Below are positions 57,261 to 64,000 of a stretch of DNA of 64,000 nucleotides, in pieces. How positions within the stretch are numbered: the stretch's first letter is position 1; every line of letters starts with the position of its first letter. Origin of the DNA: Basidiobolus meristosporus CBS 931.73 (lineage: Eukaryota > Basidiobolomycota > Basidiobolomycetes > Basidiobolales > Basidiobolaceae); NCBI GenBank assembly GCA_002104905.1, contig MCFE01000178.1, positions 62,001 through 126,000 of the forward strand. Direction: 5' to 3'. The position numbers and the translations under genes were made by a program. The notes beneath the pieces were generated by a model. It was not told the origin of the DNA. It saw only the letters and a program-made list of their open reading frames with translations, and searched no databases.

Positions 57261-59140
57261 TTGGAGATACCCTAGCCATCAGCAAGATAGCAGGTTTTCC
57301 TGGGCACAATGGATGGTATTGCTGTCAAATATGTGAGATCCAGGGGATTTACTCCATAACTCATAAAATTATTATTACCCAAACTACAGCACTAAGAACA
57401 TTATCTTCCCACAGAGAGAGCAAACAGAAGTCAGCATGCATTTGCAGCAAAGTTGGCAAGCTATAAGCCATTGGCTGGAGTATGGCCAATCAGAAACCAA
57501 AGATACTTAAGATAGAGGGTATCTGTTGGAGCAAAAGCTTTCCACTGGGAGTAATACATTTGCTTTTAAACAATATTCCTATACTGATGATGAAGTTGTA
57601 CATGGGGCATTTCAAGCTAAATGTGCCCTTCAATATACCAGAGAAATTTGAAAGAATTGGCAAGATATTACAGAGTATTAGCTACCCTAAGTACTTCTCA
57701 CAGGCCCTAATCAATATTCATACGCATATGCAACAATACAAATGCAAAGATAGAATGAACTGCATATGTATTTATTCAAGTGGCATTCTAAAGCCATTCC
57801 TATTGGGAGTACATTGGAAGCATTGGGAGTCATATGTGGACATTGTAGGATTATTTATCCAGAAGCAAATCACCAATGCCAACTTGATGCATCTACAGCT
57901 GTTGTGTGAGGAGTTTGTGACGGGATTTGAGCAGCTATACTACAAGCATAAAGCTGAACATGTAGATGTGTGGGGAGATGGGAAGACAAGTCAAGTGGCA
58001 GGTACTACCATATCCTAATTTCATCAAGAATATTACCTTCAAGTCCATCATGAATGTCATGAGTTGGCACATGGAGGACAGCCATGAAAAGCTGGAAAAT
58101 ACTGAGGACAAATGTTCACATGGAGACACCTATGCCTATGGCATTAAGAGGCTAAGCAGCCCCAATGCAAGGGTAATCAGTTAAATAATGCAAAGTTGAG
58201 TTGGGTGCAACAAGCAACTAATTTTTACTAGGAAAACTCTACCAAGGTATGCTGATTTCTCTTGGTCACAAGTCAACTTCTACACCATTCAATACAGAAT
58301 TCAGACAAACAAGAGCCAGAGCACACCTGTAAGGGGGACTCAAACCCAGCACAGAGAAGGAATATATTGGCTAAGTACCAAGAAGTTCTTTGCGGATATT
58401 CAGAAGGTATTCATGGCAGAAGTGGCAACAACCAAGCATATATTTGCAAGATGTATATGTTATCAGCAGTACAAGGTATATGGCAACTTTGCAAGTATCA
58501 CACTAAAGAGCTGTAAAGCTGAGATGATATAAGTATGTCAATTGCAGCAGATGTGCATGTTTGTAGAGGTTAGTACGCAAGAGGCCATAGGGTTTTTTGA
58601 TTTAAACTATGTGTGGAATACCCAAGGTAGTAGTGAGTTAGCAAATAAAGATGGGTAATTCCACAGTGAAATATATGAATTGCACAAGGGGAGGTAGAAA
58701 AAGGAAATACTATTTGGTAAATTGGTACAGTAGCATTATACAGAACCAGCTGTAGGCCACCTTACTGCTAATATAATGCCATCAGAGTCCTGCTGTGAGA
58801 CCATTGAGATACTGTCAAGTTTCTTGCCATATAAGCCAGTTGGATCCATTTAAAATTGTGGTAGAGCGCAACAAGACTGCAACAATACCATGCAATTATT
58901 GTCACAGCACAAATCAAGTCTTATCAAGTTTTATAACTTTATTTGGCAGTAGAATTAGCAAAACACCATTGTGATCCCATCATAAGATTGTTAAGAGGGT
59001 CACTAATTCCAAGCTGCTAGTATTATGACAGTCTCTCAACAGGATCCTGCCAGCTGATCTTGATTGGATCCACCTCTGGGACCTAATTATTTTTCATAGG
59101 GAATGCAACCATCAGGAACTCAAGGCCAAGCAGAATGCAC
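57261..59140 (+). mobile_element. Plavaka/Tnp2-like transposase fragment, middle to C-terminal
   Basis: The best-preserved copy. It starts inside the DDE region (FPGHNGWYCCQICEI near 57,290-57,340). An open frame at 57,482-58,018 (178 codons) contains KLYMGHFKLNVPFN, SYPKYFSQALINIHTHMQQY, NANLMHLQLLCEEFVTGFEQ and LYYKHKAEHVD, the helical segment before the diagnostic MEQMCGE block. The next frame (57,966-58,184) has MCGEMGRQVKWQVLPYPNFI and IMNVMSWHMEDS. The C-terminal part runs with many stops to about 59,140. Comparison with the minus-strand copies shows the N-terminal third is missing, truncated at the LTR remnant. Confidence 0.7.
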
Positions 59141-59279
59141 TTGACCAGTTCCATGAGCATTATCATGAACTTAAACAATCTAACAGATTTTGAGCCAGCA
59201 TTGGTATGCTAAGAAAGTGTCTCAAGAATAGTAGACCCATCAAAGGCAGAAGAGCAAGGGTGCTGTGGCTAAAGGCCAG

Positions 59280-61965
59280 CAGCTTCCTCACAAGCCCACT
59301 ACAAGCAGGGCTGAAAGCTCTAAACAAGTGTAAAGGAAATGTCAGCTAGCTGGAAGAGTGCCAGTAAGGGACAAGCAGGTAGACACACATGCACCAGCAC
59401 AACATTTATCAAGGAAAAAGTGTAGCTCTATTGAAGAAGCACTTGGTCAATATAGTGGTTAAGGACCTGTCATTGATTAAAACTGGCAGTTTCCACAGGA
59501 GCCTGTCACCCCTGTGGCTGAAAGCTGAAAAAAAGCAGCAAACAAACATCAGGCTGCTTGAAGAGTGCTGGTAAGGAACAAGAAGGCAGAAATGGATGCA
59601 CCAGTGCAGCATTTATTGAAAAATACATGGAGTTCAATACAAGAAGCACTCAGACAAAGCAGTAGTGAAAGACCTGGCAGTGGTAAAGTAAAAGGTAAAG
59701 GGAAAAAGTCTTGCCAAGCCAGAGACAGGGAAGCATAAGAAAAAGCTGTATCTCTTGCAATTGATGCCTTAAGCCCAGAACAGGCCTAATCCCATCATAG
59801 CCAAAAAGAGTTACCAATAAGGCAAAAGCAATTTTCTCAAGAGTTGCAGGCACAGCCAGTTGAGCTACACTCCAGTGAGGTAGATGAGCTTGCAGAGAAA
59901 GGTAATTTGTCTCCCACACCCTCCACCTCCTCAATTATTGAGAGTGTGGAGATCCCACACACAGACAAAGTAACAATGTCAAGAACTCAAAAGACTATTG
60001 CAATGCCTACAGTGGAGTTTTGGGGCAATAACAGGCACAGCAAAAGGTATCAGCACTCCTTCAAGTGCAGTGTTCAAGAGATTACACTTGAATATTGCAA
60101 GGGTTTATTGCAAAGACTGGCAGATGAGGTGCTAGACCTTGCAGTGCTGGCTGAAGACAAAGATTTATGGGAACCAGTGAATGAACAATGTCATAAAGCC
60201 ATATGGTTCCTGCCAAAGTCATGGAAAAAGGGTATTTTAGCAGATATACTTATTGAATGGTGGATTTCAATAGAGTTACTTGTTGAGTGTGAGTCTGGGC
60301 TTAATGTTAGTGTTAGATATATGGACTTGCATAGATCAGTACAATCCAAAATTGAGTTACAACTGAAGATTGAAAAGTGATGAACCAGCTTGTATGCATG
60401 AAAAGTAAGAGCATTGTTTGAGTCAGGAAGTAAGGAGTGTAAAAAAGAAGCTTTAGCTAATCAATGTGCACAAATGTAGGAGGTGACTGAGTGTCAAGAA
60501 TCAGAAACTGAGAGAATTGAGAGAGAACCAATCAAAAGTCATTTATATTGTTCTGATGGAAGTTTTGACCAAGTTTCTTGTGAAATCTGGGATGCAATTT
60601 TTCTCAACAGTCTTTGTATGATGTCCTAACAGCATCAATACCTCTTAGTAACAGGATTTAAGATTTGTGACTGCCTTTTGATGGGATCATCACAATTATA
60701 TCTTATAGGGCCAAGCAAAGTAGTACTGAAGGACAAGGCATTGATAAATACAAGTAGCTTCCTCAAGGGCCCATTGCAAGTAGGGCTGAAAGCTCAAAAC
60801 AAGCAGCAAAGAAACATCAGTTGTACAGAAGAGTGCCAGTGAGGGACAAGCAAGCTGAAATAGAGGCACCAGTGCAGCATTTGTCAGGAAGATAATGTAG
60901 TGCAATACAAAAAACACTTATCAAAGGAGGCAGTGAAAGACCTGGCAGTGATAAAGTAAAAGGTAAAGGGAAAGAGTCTTGCCAAGCCAGAGACAGGGAA
61001 GCATGAGAAAAAGCTGCAGTTCTTGCCAATTGATGCCTTAAGCCCAGAACAGGCTTAATCCCACCATGGCCAAGAAAAATTACCAACAAGACATAAGCAA
61101 TTTTCTCAAGAGTTACAGGTGCAGCCAGTTGAGCTACACTCCAGTGAGGTAGATGAGCTTGCAGAGAAAAGCAATTTGTTTGCTACAGCCTCCACATCCT
61201 CCATTTTACATAAAGTGGAAATCCCACCAACAGGCAAAGTAACAGCATCAGAAATTAGGGGACTTTCACAATGCCTACAGTGGAACTTTAGAACATTACT
61301 AGGCACATCAAGTGGTTACAGCACTTCTTAAGTGGCAGTGCTCAAGAAAACACACAAAAGTATTGCAAGAAACTATTGCAGAGACTGGCAAATGTAGTGC
61401 TAGACCTTGCAGTGCCAGCTAAAGACCTGGACATATTTGAACCAGTGAATGAACAATGACACAGAGCTGTAGGGTTACCATCACAGACATGGGCAAAGGG
61501 TATACAGCAGAAACACATATTGAATGATAAGCATAATAAAGTTATTTGTTAAGTGTGAGATAGGGCTTAATGTTAGTGTTTGGTATAGGGATATGTAGAG
61601 GCCAGTGCAAACAGTAAATGAGTTGCAACTGAAAATTCAACAGAACTAAACCAATTTATATGCATGAAAAGTGAGAGCATTGGTTGAGTCAGGAAGTAAG
61701 AAGCATACAAAGAGGCTATAGCTACTCAATCTAAACAAATGATGGTGGTGATTGAGTGTCTGGAATTGGAAAGTGACAGAAATGTCAGAGAACCAATCAA
61801 TAACCACTGATGGATTGTTGTATTGATACTTTTGACCTAGTTTTTTGTAAAGTCTGAGATGCAACTATTTTCAACAGTTTTTGCACAGTGTCCTGATGGC
61901 ATCAATACCTCCTAGTCACAGGATTTAAGTTTTGTGATGGCCTTTTGATTGGTTCATCACCACTA
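59280..61965 (+). repeat. Tandem array of an orphan ~1.27-kb repeat
   Basis: Two nearly complete units in direct order (about 59,515-60,715 and 60,783-61,965) preceded by a fragment of the same unit start (59,280-59,505). Landmarks repeat at an offset of about 1,268 bp: GGCTGAAAGCT..AGCAGCAAA, GTAAAAGGTAAAGGGAAA, CTTGCCAAGCCAGAGACAGG, CAGTTGAGCTACACTCCAGT, and the end ..GGTTCATCAC/GGGATCATCAC. A third copy of the 3' half is at 6,061-6,715. I saw no terminal inverted repeats or LTR edges, so the element type is unknown. Confidence 0.75.
59844..60380 (+). CDS. Orphan repeat-encoded protein fragment, unknown function
   Basis: 178 codons inside unit 1 of the tandem array, the longest open frame of that repeat. 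It has no recognised domain. The N-terminal third is Ser/Thr/Glu-rich (VELHSSEVDELAEKGN), and the rest is helical-looking with Trp and Leu (LEYCKGLLQRLADEVLDLAV, WFLPKSWKKGIL, EWWISIELL). The same frame is broken in unit 2 (61,119-61,331 open, then stops) and at 6,061-6,715. An in-frame similarity continues upstream of the first Met (SLAKPETGK..., with stops), so this is the rear part of a longer ancestral protein. It is most likely a transposon-borne gene remnant, not a host gene. Confidence 0.4.
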   Translation: MQAQPVELHSSEVDELAEKGNLSPTPSTSSIIESVEIPHTDKVTMSRTQKTIAMPTVEFWGNNRHSKRYQHSFKCSVQEITLEYCKGLLQRLADEVLDLAVLAEDKDLWEPVNEQCHKAIWFLPKSWKKGILADILIEWWISIELLVECESGLNVSVRYMDLHRSVQSKIELQLKIEK

Positions 61966-63520
61966 TTTCTGATAGGGATGGTTATTATATTTGTGGCTTG
62001 AACCCCCACTAATTCAATCTTACAACTGATAAGATGGTTCAATTTAATGGGCTTTCTATTTTTTCTCCTTATAGCATACATGTAGCATTGAATTCTTATC
62101 TTAGATACAATTCCTTAACAGCTAGACATGCCTAATAGGTGTCCTCAAATTGTTGTTGATCAACACCTGAAACTTGGCCAATTCTTCTAAGCTAGAATAT
62201 CTAGTACTCAAACTGATTTCCCCTAACCCAAACATAACTATTATCAGTTATGGCTTATTTTATCCCTTCTGAGTGTCTATTTTTAGCTTTTACACTGGAT
62301 GAATTTTCATGTGGACATTATCCTATCAATGAATCTGCCAAGTCTTCCCAGACAATTAGTCATCTGAGAACTACTCAATTACTTAGCAATTGCCAAAACA
62401 TCAACAGATTAATGATGCATTTTTCATTTATCTTATGCACCTATCAACATCCAAGTTGATTTCAATTAGTCCAGTCTCTTAGTGCTTACTAATTCAGCTT
62501 GATCAGAACAGTATCAATAGAGTTTACTGAACCTTTTGGTTTAGTGCATGTGTCAACAAGGTTAAGAAGTCAATAATATGGCTCTAGTTTTTACCCAAGC
62601 TTGGCTTATCTAGCACTCCCAAGAACACCAACCCTAGCCTGCATAGCAAACCAGCCCTGTTGCCTTTACAGCCAAGCCCATCTTTATCTCAGAACAATAT
62701 TTGACAAGAATCCTTCTGCCAATATTTCTGCTATGCTCTGACAATTTTAAGATTCTGCACTTAAATACCCCTTTGATTCAGTTAAACCATTCAGGAATTT
62801 TATTACACTCTTCTCTTTGATACAACATTTTTGTTTGTTGAATTCCATACATTCAACCACTTTATGAGATGTCCTCAGCAGCAAGCAATCCAAGCCTTTC
62901 CATGTTGAAAGAAGCCAGAAGAAATCAGGAAGAACTGACTGTCCCTTTGGCTTGGTTGAGCTATTCAAGAGCTTTATTACACTATTTAGCCAATTAAATA
63001 TCCATCAGTACTATCCAAATCATGCTACATGAGCTCCATAAAAATCATCAAGCAACTGAGATATCTTTTATTATCAGGAAGCTTCATTACAAGTAAATAT
63101 ATATGTATACAGTGTGTAGAAGCATAAACATGCAGAGTAGATTTGTTATGGAAGCATCAATTTAGGGCTTGGATTTTTTCACACTGGTCTCACAAAAGCA
63201 ATTCACTATGTAGTTTGTAGTGTACTTCCCTACCTTTTATCAATGATTTTACTACACAATGCTAACTAGATCATATAGATCAGGGCTTGTAAAGTACATT
63301 ATATGCACTGTAGCAGTGTTAACCCCCCATCAGATGGTGGTCCATGTGCTTTTAAGTATATGTATATTTGTTGTGGTCCAAAGTCATGCGTATGCCGCAT
63401 TACAAGCAATCAGTGCTTATTGTAAAATTGATTTGACCAATATTTTAAGCCATAGGCTACCATACCAGCGGGCTTCTGTGATGGAAATAACAAATATCAA
63501 TGTAATGAGCAACAAGAGAG
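61966..63520. other. AT-rich stretch without a recognised gene
   Basis: No domain found on either strand. A weak internal duplication may exist at 62,750-62,990: on the minus strand two segments read like CNKxLEWLNQxKG, about 170 bp apart. CG remains rare to about 63,400. Likely old transposon DNA of unassigned type. Confidence 0.45.
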
Positions 63521-64000
63521 CACTGGGGGCTGGGTAAAGCGTTTACTACTTCCCTCGCTGTGGAGACAAAAAACTCCAAAAATGCAAAATTATAAGGAAT
63601 CGCTGATGTTGGGTAAGCTTGGATAGGATTGAAGGAGACTGATCCCGGGCAGATTAGTTACTCGAAGTCGAATATTAACATACAAAAGCCAGGCCTTTGG
63701 AAGTGTTATTCTATTACTCGAAAACTATGGTATGGTATTACTGTTAATATGGTCTGAACTATACAAGCTATTCTTTGCTATGTACGTAATGGAAACGGAT
63801 ATATGGGAATTAAATATATAGGTCAACGGGTTGGACGGCAAAACGCTTATCTCACCGATCGGTTAAACCGGATTCCATGTACACTTCGATAGGGTTTCAG
63901 AAGGGACCGAAGTTAGAGCGGCTCCTTCAATGTTGAAAGTGTGAAGTATGGTCGATAAACGCAAATGAGGGAAGATTACAAAACGAGCAAAATTGGATGA
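63521..64000. other. Compositionally different right end, unassigned
   Basis: From about 63,520 CG dinucleotides reappear (CCCTCGCTG, CCCGGGC, CTCGAAGTCG, ACCGATCGG) while the DNA remains moderately AT-rich. Only short frames are open and I recognise no gene, RNA or repeat. It may be the edge of another gene island or of a less decayed element. Confidence 0.4.

Noticed and set aside
63521-64000. Nuclear copy of mitochondrial DNA or a group II intron
   Set aside because: The composition shift suggested it, but no mitochondrial gene, intron domain V or reverse transcriptase motif could be found.

Overview
This window looks like nuclear DNA of a filamentous fungus. The genes carry short spliceosomal introns of about 50 to 125 bp with GT..AG ends, and they encode a class IV chitin synthase, a Zn2Cys6 regulator and a chitin-directed secreted oxidase. 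An intersectin-like EH/SH3 scaffold and a free-standing tandem-PAS protein are more typical of early-diverging (Mucoromycota-type) fungi than of Ascomycota; that placement is inference, not proof.

The window has two compartments. The outer parts (about 1-22,750 and 48,050-63,500) are AT-rich, nearly free of CG dinucleotides, and made of decayed mobile elements. These are Ty3/gypsy and Ty1/copia retrotransposons, their solo LTRs, several dead copies of a Plavaka/Tnp2-like (CACTA-type, CMC) DDE transposase, two 731/732-bp fold-back elements, and a tandem array of an unassigned ~1.27-kb repeat. Insertions are nested: a nearly complete copia element (50,769-55,477) sits inside a Plavaka copy, holds a solo LTR in its own pol gene, and another solo LTR lies in the same Plavaka copy. 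Target-site duplications let the order be read.

The middle (about 22,800-47,900) is a GC-balanced gene island with normal CG content. It starts beside a 30-bp telomere-like tract at 22,768-22,797. Seven genes can be supported. They are an EH-coiled-coil-SH3-SH3 protein (25,996-29,069, 5 exons), a class IV chitin synthase (30,274-33,371, 5 exons), a two-PAS protein (35,616-36,638, 3 exons), a Zn2Cys6 regulator (37,864-40,372, minus, 2 exons), a protein with two copies of an ~80-residue helical repeat (41,707-42,627), a basic Ser/Pro-rich protein (44,675-45,157, minus), and an LPMO-like secreted protein with a CBM19-like tail (46,832-47,790, 2 exons). Exon models were chosen by hand from reading frame, splice consensus and domain continuity; in every multi-exon gene the exon lengths sum to a whole number of codons.

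Functionally the island leans toward the cell wall: chitin synthesis, a plausible endocytic scaffold and a chitin-directed oxidase lie within 22 kb with two possible regulators. No shared regulation is visible, so a coordinated cluster is only a hypothesis. I saw no tRNA, rRNA or CRISPR array.
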